DNA of 64,000 nt from an uncultured Dysosmobacter sp. (GTDB lineage: Bacteria; Bacillota; Clostridia; Oscillospirales; Oscillospiraceae), in the NCBI GenBank assembly GCA_947625655.1, contig CANQPD010000009.1:29592-93591 (forward strand). Direction: 5' to 3'. A model generated the notes under the pieces. It did not search any database, was not told the DNA's origin, and saw nothing but the letters and a program-made list of their open reading frames with translations. Made by a program: the position numbers and the translations under genes. How positions within the stretch are numbered: position 1 is the stretch's first letter; each line of letters opens with the position of its first letter. This document shows positions 51,210-59,525 of the stretch, one piece after another.

Positions 51210-51430
51210 GCGGCGGGCCATGTTGGCCCGCCGCTCTGAGGCTGTCGAAAAAAAGTGGGAACGATAGAAAACGGGAAGGAAGATAGTTACGAAAGAAACC
51301 CAGGAAGGGTGTCTTTTGTTTTTAATCTAAGTTTTTTCGAACTTTTTAAAGTTCGAGAAAACTTGCTCAGCCTGTCGAAAAAACTTTTTCGACAGGCTGA
51401 GACCGGCGGGCCGATGGCCCGCCGGTTTTT
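51210..51430. mobile_element. Element with CAGGCTGTCGAAAAA-type terminal inverted repeats between two similar terminators
   Basis: TGAGGCTGTCGAAAAA at left and TTTTTCGACAGGCTGA at right; flanked by GGCGGGCC..GGCCCGCC hairpins. Confidence 0.5.
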
Positions 51431-52717
51431 TTACCGCTGGTATTCAAATTCAAAATCGTACATGGACACGGTGTCGCCGTCCTGGATGCCCAGCGCTTCC
51501 AGCTGCTGGAACAGGCCGGACTCCCGCAGAGTCTTGTCGAAGTACATCCGGCTCTCGTAGTCGCTGAAGTTGATGTTGCCCATGAGGCGCTGGAGCCAGG
51601 GCCCCTCCACCAGCCAGGTGTGGCCGTCGTCGGCCCGCCGGATGTCCAGCGGGGCGGAGGTGTCCACCACCGGCGGCCGGGGCACGTACTCCGGCTCGTA
51701 CACCGTGACGGGAGGCAGGGAGGAGAGCATCTGGGCCGCCTTGCCCACCAGCTCCCGGGTGCCCTGATGGGCCGCCGCGGAGATCTCAAGCAGGGTGTAG
51801 CCCTGGGCCTCCACATGGGCCCGCAGCTTCTCCAGATTCGACCGGTCCTCCATGATGTCCACCTTGTTGGCGGCTACGATCTGGGGCCGCCGGGCCAGAT
51901 CCGGGTTATACTGCTTTAATTCCTCGTTAATGGCGTCAAAGTCCGCGACGGGATCCCGGCCCTCGCTGCCGGAGACGTCCACCACGTGGACCAGCAGGCG
52001 GCAGCGGTCGATGTGCCGCAGGAAGTCGTGACCCAGGCCGGCGCCCTCGCTGGCGCCCTCGATGATGCCGGGGATGTCCGCCATGACAAAGGAGACGCCC
52101 TCATCCACCCACACCACGCCCAGGTTGGGGAACAGGGTGGTGAAGTGGTAGTTGGCGATCTTGGGCTGGGCCTTGGATACCACGCTCAAAAGGGTGGACT
52201 TGCCCACGTTGGGGAAGCCGATGAGCCCCACGTCCGCCAGCAGCTTCAGCTCCAAAATCACGTCATGGCTCTCGCCGGGCAGCCCCGCCTTGGCGAAGCG
52301 GGGCACCTGCCGGGTGGGGGTGGCAAAGTGCATGTTGCCCCAGCCGCCCCGGCCGCCCCTGCACAGGACGTAAGGCTCTTTATCGCTCATGTCCTTGATG
52401 ATCTCGTTGGTCTCCGCGTCCCGCACCAGGGTGCCCCGGGGGACCCGGATGACGAGATCCTGTCCGTCCCTGCCGGACTTCCGGGCGCCCTGGCCGTCCA
52501 TGCCGTTGGAGGCCGTGTATTTGCGCTTATAGCGGAAATCCATCAGGGTGGACAGGTTGTCGTCCACCTGCAGGATGATGGAGCCGCCCCTGCCGCCGTC
52601 GCCGCCGTCAGGGCCGCCGGCCGCCACGTATTTTTCCCGGTGGAAGGAAACCACGCCGTTGCCGCCGCTGCCGGCTTTGACGGTGATCCGGGCCTTGTCG
52701 ATGAATGAAGTTGCCAT
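51431..52717 (-). CDS. obgE: GTPase Obg
   Basis: FIDKARITVKAGSGGNGVVSFHREK; GFPNVGKSTLLS. Confidence 0.97.
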   Translation of the reverse strand: MATSFIDKARITVKAGSGGNGVVSFHREKYVAAGGPDGGDGGRGGSIILQVDDNLSTLMDFRYKRKYTASNGMDGQGARKSGRDGQDLVIRVPRGTLVRDAETNEIIKDMSDKEPYVLCRGGRGGWGNMHFATPTRQVPRFAKAGLPGESHDVILELKLLADVGLIGFPNVGKSTLLSVVSKAQPKIANYHFTTLFPNLGVVWVDEGVSFVMADIPGIIEGASEGAGLGHDFLRHIDRCRLLVHVVDVSGSEGRDPVADFDAINEELKQYNPDLARRPQIVAANKVDIMEDRSNLEKLRAHVEAQGYTLLEISAAAHQGTRELVGKAAQMLSSLPPVTVYEPEYVPRPPVVDTSAPLDIRRADDGHTWLVEGPWLQRLMGNINFSDYESRMYFDKTLRESGLFQQLEALGIQDGDTVSMYDFEFEYQR

Positions 52718-52818
52718 GGTGTACCTCTCTATCTCAAATCTGCGGATATCTTCTCCAATTTCGTCCATTTTAACGAGAATCAGCGAATACGTCAAGACAA
52801 ATACACCAAAAAGAGTGG

Positions 52819-53781
52819 TCAAAACGGGATCGTGACGATAAAACCGTCCACATTGTTCCCGGAGAGGGTATAGGAGTCGCCGTCGGGGACATACAGCGTC
52901 TCCGCCTGGCAGAAATAGACTTCGTAGGCCTGGCCATCCCATTCCGTGTACAAGTGCTCCCCCTCCCGGGGGTATTGCCGCAGGAAATCAATGTACTCCT
53001 CCAGACAGAGGCCCAGCTTTGTCATCAGCGGCGCGTGGGGCAGGCCCACATAGCGGTAGTGCCAGCTTTCGGCCCCAATGCCGGTCAGGGCCTCCTTGTC
53101 CGCCGGATAGCGGAGAACGAAGCCGTAATCCGGGGCGTGCTCCGCGATCCAACGGTAATCGCCGGTGCCGTCAAAGGTGCCGCTGGCGCCGCTGTCCGGG
53201 TAGTAGAGGGAGAAATCCACGGCATAGCCGGTGTGGTGCTCGCTGCCGCCGGGCTGGGCTACATACCGCCGGGCGTGCTCCAGGCCGTTGGCCGCGGCGG
53301 ACTGGTCGAACAGGTGCTGCTGGAATTCCTCCGTCCGGTAGCCCGCCACCACGTTGACGCGCTTGGGGCCGCCCTGGGCCGTGAAATCCGCCATCATGCG
53401 GTTCAGGGCATCCATGGTCTCTGGAGCCAGCTGGACAGTGCCGTCCCGGACAAAGTAGCAGTCATTCTTTGCCTCCAGCACGTTGACCAGGGGCTGGTCC
53501 TCCGGAAAGACGTAGGGATAGGCGCTGCCGACCAGGACCAACGTGCCGCTGTGGATGTCGCCGTCCTCCGGCTGCCAGCCGTCCGGAATAGGGGTGCTGT
53601 CTGCCGGAGTGGAGACCGCAGGCGCCCCGGCGGGGGCAGAGGGCTTCACAGCCGGAGCGGCAGCGGCCATGCTCCGCCGCCCGAGGAGAACGCCCAGAAG
53701 CAGAAACAGCAGGCAGGCAGCGGGAAAGAGGAGGGGACCGCGCCGCCTCCTCCGGCGGTGGGCCGGGATCTGTGTGGGCAT
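52819..53781 (-). CDS. D-alanyl-D-alanine carboxypeptidase, VanY family
   Basis: GYRTEEFQQHLFDQ, GGSEHHTGYAVDFSLY, ESWHYRYVG. Confidence 0.92.
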   Translation of the reverse strand: MPTQIPAHRRRRRRGPLLFPAACLLFLLLGVLLGRRSMAAAAPAVKPSAPAGAPAVSTPADSTPIPDGWQPEDGDIHSGTLVLVGSAYPYVFPEDQPLVNVLEAKNDCYFVRDGTVQLAPETMDALNRMMADFTAQGGPKRVNVVAGYRTEEFQQHLFDQSAAANGLEHARRYVAQPGGSEHHTGYAVDFSLYYPDSGASGTFDGTGDYRWIAEHAPDYGFVLRYPADKEALTGIGAESWHYRYVGLPHAPLMTKLGLCLEEYIDFLRQYPREGEHLYTEWDGQAYEVYFCQAETLYVPDGDSYTLSGNNVDGFIVTIPF

Positions 53782-53863
53782 GTTCGTCACCTCCTTGGGA
53801 TGGATAGCACTGTTCACTCTTAACACGCCGGCGGGGGAGAAATTGTTTCCTCATGCATAATTT

Positions 53864-53931
53864 AGTCATCTTTAGAATAATTTTAGCAGAGCGGACATGC
53901 TACTGTCAAGATAAATATTCTAAAGATGACT
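53864..53931 (+). promoter_or_regulatory. 16-bp perfect inverted repeat upstream of XRE regulator
   Basis: AGTCATCTTTAGAATA (53864-53879) and TATTCTAAAGATGACT (53916-53931). Confidence 0.75.
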
Positions 53932-53942
53932 TGGGAGGAGCC

Positions 53943-54182
53943 ATGAAATTAAATCCCTATGGTGAAAAGCTGAACGTGGCGGGGCGCCATGTGCGGGAGC
54001 TGCGGATGAAACGGGGGCTGTCCCAGGAGCAGCTGGCTGCGAAACTGCAACTAATGGGATACAGTATTGGGCAAAAGGCAATCAGCCGGATGGAAACCGG
54101 AGACCGGGTGGTAACGGACTATGAACTGCTGCTGTTGGCCCAGGTGCTGAACGTATCACCGCTCCAGTTGCTGGGACAATAA
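53943..54182 (+). CDS. XRE-family HTH regulator
   Basis: VRELRMKRGLSQEQLAAKLQLMGYSIGQKAISRMETGDR. Confidence 0.9.
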   Translation: MKLNPYGEKLNVAGRHVRELRMKRGLSQEQLAAKLQLMGYSIGQKAISRMETGDRVVTDYELLLLAQVLNVSPLQLLGQ

Positions 54183-54217
54183 AAAAACCGCTCTGGTCAG
54201 TAACCAGAGCGGTTTTT
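54181..54217 (+). terminator. Rho-independent terminator (bidirectional)
   Basis: AAAAAACCGCTCTGGTCAGTAACCAGAGCGGTTTTT. Confidence 0.85.
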
Positions 54218-54225
54218 GGTGATGC

Positions 54226-54507
54226 TTATTCAGCCTCGTAGACGCAGGCCTGCTTGCGATCCTTGCCCAGGCGCTCAAAACGGAGCACGCCGTCCACCTT
54301 GGCGAACAGGGTATCGTCAGTGCCGATGCCGACGTTCTTGCCGGGATGGATGCGGGTGCCGCGCTGGCGGACCAGGATGTTGCCGGCCTTGACGAACTGG
54401 CCGTCGGCGCGCTTGGGACCCAGGCGCTTGGACTCGGAGTCACGGCCGTTCTTGGTGGAGCCGCCGCCCTTCTTGTGGGCGAAGAACTGAAGACCAATAC
54501 GAATCAT
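54226..54507 (-). CDS. rpmA: 50S ribosomal protein L27
   Basis: [49 protein letters not shown]. Confidence 0.98.
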   Translation of the reverse strand: MIRIGLQFFAHKKGGGSTKNGRDSESKRLGPKRADGQFVKAGNILVRQRGTRIHPGKNVGIGTDDTLFAKVDGVLRFERLGKDRKQACVYEAE

Positions 54508-54550
54508 GATACGGACCATCCTTTCTGAAAGATTTTAGAATGGGGAGGAA

Positions 54551-54883
54551 TCACTCTTCCTCCAAAACTTCGATGTTGTCGGGATACTCGTCATGGAGCT
54601 CGGCAAAGTAGACCATCAGCCCCGTCAAAAGCGCCTGACAGGTGCTCTCCGCCGTGGGAGCCAGGCCCCCGGGCAGGCGGAGGGAGATGGACGCGTCGTC
54701 CTCCCGGACCTTGACGGATGCCGCCAGGCCCAGCACGTCGTTGACGGTGGCCTCCACCAGGCGGATAGCGCTGGTGACGCCCGCGCAGACGATGTCCGCG
54801 CCCGCCTCGGCGTAGCCGCTGTGGCCCTTGGCGTCAAAGCCGGTGATCCGGTCGTCCTCCATGCGGAAAGTGACCGTCGTCAT
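54551..54883 (-). CDS. prp: Ribosomal-processing cysteine protease Prp
   Basis: GFDAKGHSGYAEAGADIVCAGVTSA. Confidence 0.95.
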   Translation of the reverse strand: MTTVTFRMEDDRITGFDAKGHSGYAEAGADIVCAGVTSAIRLVEATVNDVLGLAASVKVREDDASISLRLPGGLAPTAESTCQALLTGLMVYFAELHDEYPDNIEVLEEE

Positions 54884-54886
54884 GCC

Positions 54887-55198
54887 TTAGACGGAGATCT
54901 TGCCGATCGCGACCTTGGTGTAAGGCTGACGATGACCCTGACGCTTGCGGTAACCCTTCTTGGCGTTGTACTTGAAGATGCGGATTTTCTTGCCCTTGCC
55001 GTTCTTGACGATCTTGGCCTCCACGGAAGCGCCCTCCACCACGGGGGTGCCGAAGGTGGCCTTCTCGCCGTCGATGACGGCCAGGACCTGGTCGAACTTG
55101 ACGGTGTCGCCGGCTTCCTGGTCCAGCTTCTCGATGTAGACCACGTCGCCCTCAGCGACCTTGTACTGCTTGCCGCCGGTCACGATGATTGCGTTCAT
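54887..55198 (-). CDS. rplU: 50S ribosomal protein L21
   Basis: [25 protein letters not shown]. Confidence 0.97.
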   Translation of the reverse strand: MNAIIVTGGKQYKVAEGDVVYIEKLDQEAGDTVKFDQVLAVIDGEKATFGTPVVEGASVEAKIVKNGKGKKIRIFKYNAKKGYRKRQGHRQPYTKVAIGKISV

Positions 55199-55285
55199 TT
55201 GTGTTTCAACTCCTTCATTTACGGGCTCGCTGTCGGGGGCGGCGCACAGGGCGCACTTTAAGACCCATTCAAAGCGGCTTATCAA
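55199..55285 (-). ncRNA. Putative L21 leader
   Basis: Structured GC-rich 5' leader (GTGCGCCCTGTGCGCCGCCCCCGACAGCGAGCCCGT) of rplU; family assignment from context. Confidence 0.5.
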
Positions 55286-55416
55286 GTATATCAGCGGAAA
55301 TCCAAAATGTCAACGATTTTTCGGAAGAAAAATGCAAAATGTTGGTTTACACTTTTATTTACAAAGTTTCTTTCCCCATTCGGAACGAAAAATAAGAGTG
55401 TAAAGGAGTATAAGAA

Positions 55417-55656
55417 ATGAAAATCAAGGTCTACGGAAAGGCGCATTTGGAAGGCACGTCTAAGCGGACTGGTAAGCCCTACAACTTCAACCAGGTCCAC
55501 TACCTCTCTCCCGCCCGCGGCGTGGATGGTCTGGCGGCGCAGACGATGATGCTGGACCCTGCTCTGTATCCTCTGGGCAGCATCGTCGTGAACGGCGAGT
55601 ACAATGTCGAGTTTGACAACCGGGGTTATCCCATCGAGTTTTCCCCGATGAAGTGA
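55417..55656 (+). CDS. Putative inoviral ssDNA-binding protein (79 aa)
   Basis: Size and position immediately before rep; no decisive motif. Confidence 0.4.
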   Translation: MKIKVYGKAHLEGTSKRTGKPYNFNQVHYLSPARGVDGLAAQTMMLDPALYPLGSIVVNGEYNVEFDNRGYPIEFSPMK

Positions 55657-55781
55657 TGAACGGCCCATTTCTATGCGGTCCAGCCGTCTTTCTCCCCCTC
55701 AATTCCCGGCCCCCATAGGGGGCCGGGAAGCCCCCCTACTTGATAGGGCAACAAATTGACATCACGTCATAGGGGAGATAT

Positions 55782-56771
55782 TTGGTGCTTGATCTCATGC
55801 TCGACCCATGGGGAGAGCCAGTTCCCCAAGAAAATTGGCTTCACCCAATACCGTTTTCCCGTGCATCTTGGGACAGTACCCGTGCCGCTGACTTTTGGCA
55901 AGCCTATTCAGGCAGGCTCCGGGGTTATGGCATAGCGGATACAAAAACCAACGCCCGTGTAAAGCTGTACTTACATAAAGCAATACTGCAAGTCAGTAAT
56001 GACAACATTTTCCCAACTGCTGATTGGGAGGATAAAAAGGGTCATAAGGGCCGGGCTTACGATGTCCCCGCCAAGGGGCAAGCATCTGACCCGGAACGGT
56101 CTGCCGAAGAATCTCGCCGCCGCGCCCGTGCCAAAGTTCGGGATATTGCCTTGTGTAATCAATTCACTCATATGTTTACCTGGACGCTTGACCCGAAATT
56201 GGTAGACCGCTATGACCCGGAACAGGTTTACAAAAAGGTACGCCCGTTCCTTTCCAACATGACCCAACGTAAGGATTTCCGCTATGTGGTTATCCCGGAA
56301 TATCATACTTTGAAACCGGGTGAGGAAAAGCCCGCAATTCACTTTCATGGTTTATGCTCCCTCGGCTCCGTCCGCATAGAGCGTTCCATGAAACGGGGCA
56401 AGCCCCGGTATGATAAACACGGACGGCCCGTGTATAACATGACAGATTGGGGCTTTGGCTGGTCTACCGTGGTTCCTCTGGACGAGCATTACGAAAAGGC
56501 TGTCAACTACGTTACAAAGTACATTTCCAAGCAAGAACACAAGATTCTTGGTAAATATTATCTTTCGTCCCGTTGTCTCCGAAAAGCCCCGGACGTGATA
56601 CCCATTGATGATGGTGTCGATTACGATTCCTTTGTTGATGATTTCAAGTTGGATACAGGCCAACAGTATGAAACGACGGTTTTTCGGGATGTGAAAGTGG
56701 TCAGCGAGGATTTTGACAGGGGGGCTTTTGATGAAACAGGTCAATCCCGAGAAGAAAACGGTGTGCGCTGA
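55782..56771 (+). CDS. Phage rolling-circle replication initiation protein
   Basis: FTWTLDPKLVDRYD...; HFHGLCSLG (HUH-like), NYVTKYISKQ. Confidence 0.8.
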   Translation: MVLDLMLDPWGEPVPQENWLHPIPFSRASWDSTRAADFWQAYSGRLRGYGIADTKTNARVKLYLHKAILQVSNDNIFPTADWEDKKGHKGRAYDVPAKGQASDPERSAEESRRRARAKVRDIALCNQFTHMFTWTLDPKLVDRYDPEQVYKKVRPFLSNMTQRKDFRYVVIPEYHTLKPGEEKPAIHFHGLCSLGSVRIERSMKRGKPRYDKHGRPVYNMTDWGFGWSTVVPLDEHYEKAVNYVTKYISKQEHKILGKYYLSSRCLRKAPDVIPIDDGVDYDSFVDDFKLDTGQQYETTVFRDVKVVSEDFDRGAFDETGQSREENGVR

Positions 56772-56898
56772 TTGTTTGTTCTGCGATTACGAACCGCCTG
56801 CTTGTATCGCGTTTGACCACATCAGGCCGATCACCCAGCGTGAACTGTACACACGGCCTGATTGGTGCCCGTTTCTTCCGTTTCCCAAACTGTTTTGA
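56731..56898 (+). CDS. Small Cys-rich phage protein
   Basis: CADCLFCDYEPPACIAFDH...WCPF. Confidence 0.5.
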   Translation: MKQVNPEKKTVCADCLFCDYEPPACIAFDHIRPITQRELYTRPDWCPFLPFPKLF

Positions 56899-56948
56899 AA
56901 CTACACTTTCAAAAGCTGTTTGAATCTACACATTCAAAGGGTGTTTTT

Positions 56949-57095
56949 ATGTGGGTTAACCATTTGTTTGATTTCCTTTGGTGGTTCTTTTCTGTCGTTA
57001 GCGTTGCTGGTTCCGTCTGCGGCATTGTGGTTTTCTTCTGGTGCCTGCGCGGTAATATCAAGGTTGAGTTCTTTGACAAGGAGGATGCCCCCTGA
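56949..57095 (+). CDS. Small single-TM phage protein
   Basis: MWVNHLFDFLWWFFSVVSVAGSVCGIVVFFWCLRGNIKVEFFDKEDAP. Confidence 0.55.
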   Translation: MWVNHLFDFLWWFFSVVSVAGSVCGIVVFFWCLRGNIKVEFFDKEDAP

Positions 57096-57274
57096 TGCCT
57101 GAATCCGTTATCTATGAGTGTTCCTGCCCGGACTACTCCGCCGAATTGTCGGAAATCCTGGACAAGCTGGACGGCTTGACGGTTTTGCTCGGCACTATGG
57201 AGGGCTTCATGGTGTTCGCTGTGGTAGTCGTCCTGTGCATCTTCGTGTATAAGTTCTTCCGTATGTTTTTCTGA
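57095..57274 (+). CDS. Small single-TM phage protein (59 aa)
   Basis: TGATG overlap with preceding ORF; MPESVIYECSCPDYSAELSEILDKLDGLTVLLGTMEGFMVFAVVVVLCIFVYKFFRMFF. Confidence 0.6.
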   Translation: MPESVIYECSCPDYSAELSEILDKLDGLTVLLGTMEGFMVFAVVVVLCIFVYKFFRMFF

Positions 57275-57279
57275 AATCC

Positions 57280-57353
57280 TGCGGGGTAGTGTAGAGGTAA
57301 CATGCAAGGCTCTGAACCTTGTGCCGTTGGTTCGATTCCAGCCCCCGCCACCA
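57280..57353 (+). tRNA. Phage-borne tRNA-Gln (anticodon CUG), CCA encoded
   Basis: TGCGGGG acceptor, anticodon loop CTCTGAA, T-loop TTCGATT, CCCCGCC-A-CCA. Confidence 0.85.
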
Positions 57354-57381
57354 TGAATTTTAAAGAAAGGAGGGATTTTTC

Positions 57382-57551
57382 AGGAGGCTGTTGCTGGCAC
57401 CATCCTGAGCGGCGTTGTTACTGCTTCCAGTCTGTCCGGTGTTCTGGATGAAATCGTGGGTCTGCTCCCCGTGGTCATCCCCGTGATGATCGGTTTCATC
57501 GCTCTGCGCAAGGGCATTTCTTTCCTGATTTCCACCCTGCGGGCCGCCTGA
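57382..57551 (+). pseudogene. Major coat protein-like ORF lacking a start codon
   Basis: RBS aaaggaggg; (M)EAVAGTILSGVVTASSLSGVLDEIVGLLPVVIPVMIGFIALRKGISFLISTLRAA*; ATG apparently reduced to AG. Confidence 0.65.
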
Positions 57552-57560
57552 CGGACGGCA

Positions 57561-57595
57561 AACGGACGGCCAGCCTGTGCTGGCCGTCCTTACTA
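57561..57595 (+). terminator. Terminator after coat-like ORF
   Basis: GGACGGCCAGCCTGTGCTGGCCGTCC. Confidence 0.65.
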
Positions 57596-57609
57596 TTTGG
57601 AGGGATTCT

Positions 57610-59214
57610 ATGAAACGTGTGCTTTCATTTTTGCTATGTTGCACCCTGTGTGTCGGCGTTTTTGCTTATCGGCCCATGCAAGTAAAGGCCGTGGCGGGCG
57701 TGGATGATGCCGCCGTAGTGGGTTCGATGGCCCTTGCCAGTTATCTTTCTGCCACCGGGTTTGAGCTGTCTGTAATCGAGGGTGGAGCGGCGACGGTAAC
57801 GGCTGGCTTGGGCGCGGTTGCGGGCGAGTATGCCGCCGCTACAGGAGTCGCGGCTTCTGGTGAAGCGTTTTTGGGCAGTGTAGCCGCTGGCACCGCTCTT
57901 TCTGCTGCGGGTACGATCATCTTGACTGCCGCAGTCGTCGCCGCCTGCGCTGCCTTTGCGCATTGGTTGTATACGGAGTATGCTTTGGATTCGCATACCG
58001 AATCTGTGCCTGTTTATTCTTATACCGATGACAAGGAAACTATTGAGATTAATATTGATGGCTATCCGCCTTTTTCATTTCAATATACAGATATTGGTGG
58101 CACTGGTTATCTTTCAAGTTCGTCTTATTTTACTAATCAAAAAGTTGGATCATATTCTGTGGAACGTTTTCCTGTGAAGCCTATTATTTATGATTTTAAG
58201 GAATGGCCTATTATAAATAATAAACACTCTTTTTGCTATGCAACTGCTCATTATACTTCATCTGGTGAGTTTATTGATACTCCTTCTTATGCTACAGTGG
58301 AAGTTCGCGATAATTATAGCCTTAGCAATCCTCATGGTGGTTTTGCTGGTGTTGGTACTGCACTTAATACTACTGGTTCCTCGCGCGGTGGATTTTTTAC
58401 GTATGAGGGTTTAACTTGGCTCCGGTCTGGCAGTTCTTTGATGCTTTGTGAAGTTTCTTCATATAATTCCTGTTATTATATCGGCAATTTTTTTGGCACA
58501 CTTACTAATTATTTTACTCGTTATGTATTTGACAGTACTTATTATGCAAAGAAATTATCAATAGCAGCTACTCCGACATATTCTATCCCCGAAATCCAGC
58601 CCAACCAGTCCATGGAAATCACCATCCCCTCGACCGCTTCTAGTTCCACGATGGCGGATTTGGCCGAGATCGTCCCCCAGCAGATAGCTAATAATGAGTT
58701 TACTGCTTCTTACACCATTACTGAATCTGAGCCTGTTGCGGAGCCGTCTAGTATGCTGGACTATGTGGCGGATATTTGGCGAAGAATCAAGGCACTCCCC
58801 GAAACCATTTCAAGTGCTGTGAAAAGCGTCTTTGAGCCCGATGCGGCGTTGCTGACAGAAATCACCACAACTTTTAACAACAAATTTGGCTGGCTTGAAA
58901 CTTTATATCATCTTGGCGAGGATTTGCTTGGCATGACAGCGGATTCCGCCCCACCTGTAATTTATATCCATTTGGAAGATGCTGAGGGGCAATTCAGGTA
59001 TGGCGGCACGGAAAAGGCCCTGGATATGTCATGGTATCAGCCATACAAAGAGGATGTTGATAATATCCTTTCGGGCTTTATGTGGCTGTCGTTCCTTTGG
59101 TTGGTGTTCAAGCGTGCCGCTGATATTATCAACGGTGCAGGCATGGTGTCTGATTATGAGTTTTATATGTCTGTTCCCATTAATCAACCCAGATTGGAGG
59201 AGCACAAGAAATGA
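57610..59214 (+). CDS. Phage adsorption/minor coat (pIII-like) protein
   Basis: Signal peptide MKRVLSFLLCCTLCVGVFA, large ectodomain, C-terminal TM; position before pVI-like/Zot. Confidence 0.65.
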   Translation: MKRVLSFLLCCTLCVGVFAYRPMQVKAVAGVDDAAVVGSMALASYLSATGFELSVIEGGAATVTAGLGAVAGEYAAATGVAASGEAFLGSVAAGTALSAAGTIILTAAVVAACAAFAHWLYTEYALDSHTESVPVYSYTDDKETIEINIDGYPPFSFQYTDIGGTGYLSSSSYFTNQKVGSYSVERFPVKPIIYDFKEWPIINNKHSFCYATAHYTSSGEFIDTPSYATVEVRDNYSLSNPHGGFAGVGTALNTTGSSRGGFFTYEGLTWLRSGSSLMLCEVSSYNSCYYIGNFFGTLTNYFTRYVFDSTYYAKKLSIAATPTYSIPEIQPNQSMEITIPSTASSSTMADLAEIVPQQIANNEFTASYTITESEPVAEPSSMLDYVADIWRRIKALPETISSAVKSVFEPDAALLTEITTTFNNKFGWLETLYHLGEDLLGMTADSAPPVIYIHLEDAEGQFRYGGTEKALDMSWYQPYKEDVDNILSGFMWLSFLWLVFKRAADIINGAGMVSDYEFYMSVPINQPRLEEHKK

Positions 59215-59459
59215 TCGTTACTGCTGCTATTTCTGCGATATGGGCTATTGTAGAGCCGTTGGTAAACCGTATGCCCGATATTGCTATAAACTATGATTCG
59301 ATTGCAAGTTCTTCCGTGTTTACCTATATCAAGGCTGGTTTATATTTTTTGCCCATGCATACAGTCTGGAATATTTTTAGCCTGATCGTGGCCCTTTGGG
59401 TGCTTCGCATTATCATTGCTGTTCTTCACACGCTGTGGGCTTCTTTGCCCATCGTTTAA
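59211..59459 (+). CDS. Small multi-TM minor coat (pVI-like) protein
   Basis: ATGA overlap, hydrophobic 82 aa, directly before Zot. Confidence 0.55.
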   Translation: MIVTAAISAIWAIVEPLVNRMPDIAINYDSIASSSVFTYIKAGLYFLPMHTVWNIFSLIVALWVLRIIIAVLHTLWASLPIV

Positions 59460-59467
59460 GCATGATA

Positions 59468-59507
59468 CAAGCGGCCCCCGGCACCTGGGGTGCGGGGGCC
59501 GCTTTAT
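59468..59507 (+). terminator. Hairpin between pVI-like and Zot genes
   Basis: GCGGCCCCCGGCACCTGGGGTGCGGGGGCCGC then TTTATC. Confidence 0.65.
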
Positions 59508-59525
59508 CAGCTAAAGGAGGTTTAT

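Noticed and set aside
55300-55416. dif/XerCD attachment site at the left prophage edge
   Set aside because: No convincing match to a Firmicutes dif sequence could be found by eye; left boundary remains unresolved
57280-57353. Amber-suppressor tRNA explaining the TAG at 61460
   Set aside because: Anticodon loop reads CTCTGAA, i.e. anticodon CUG, not CUA
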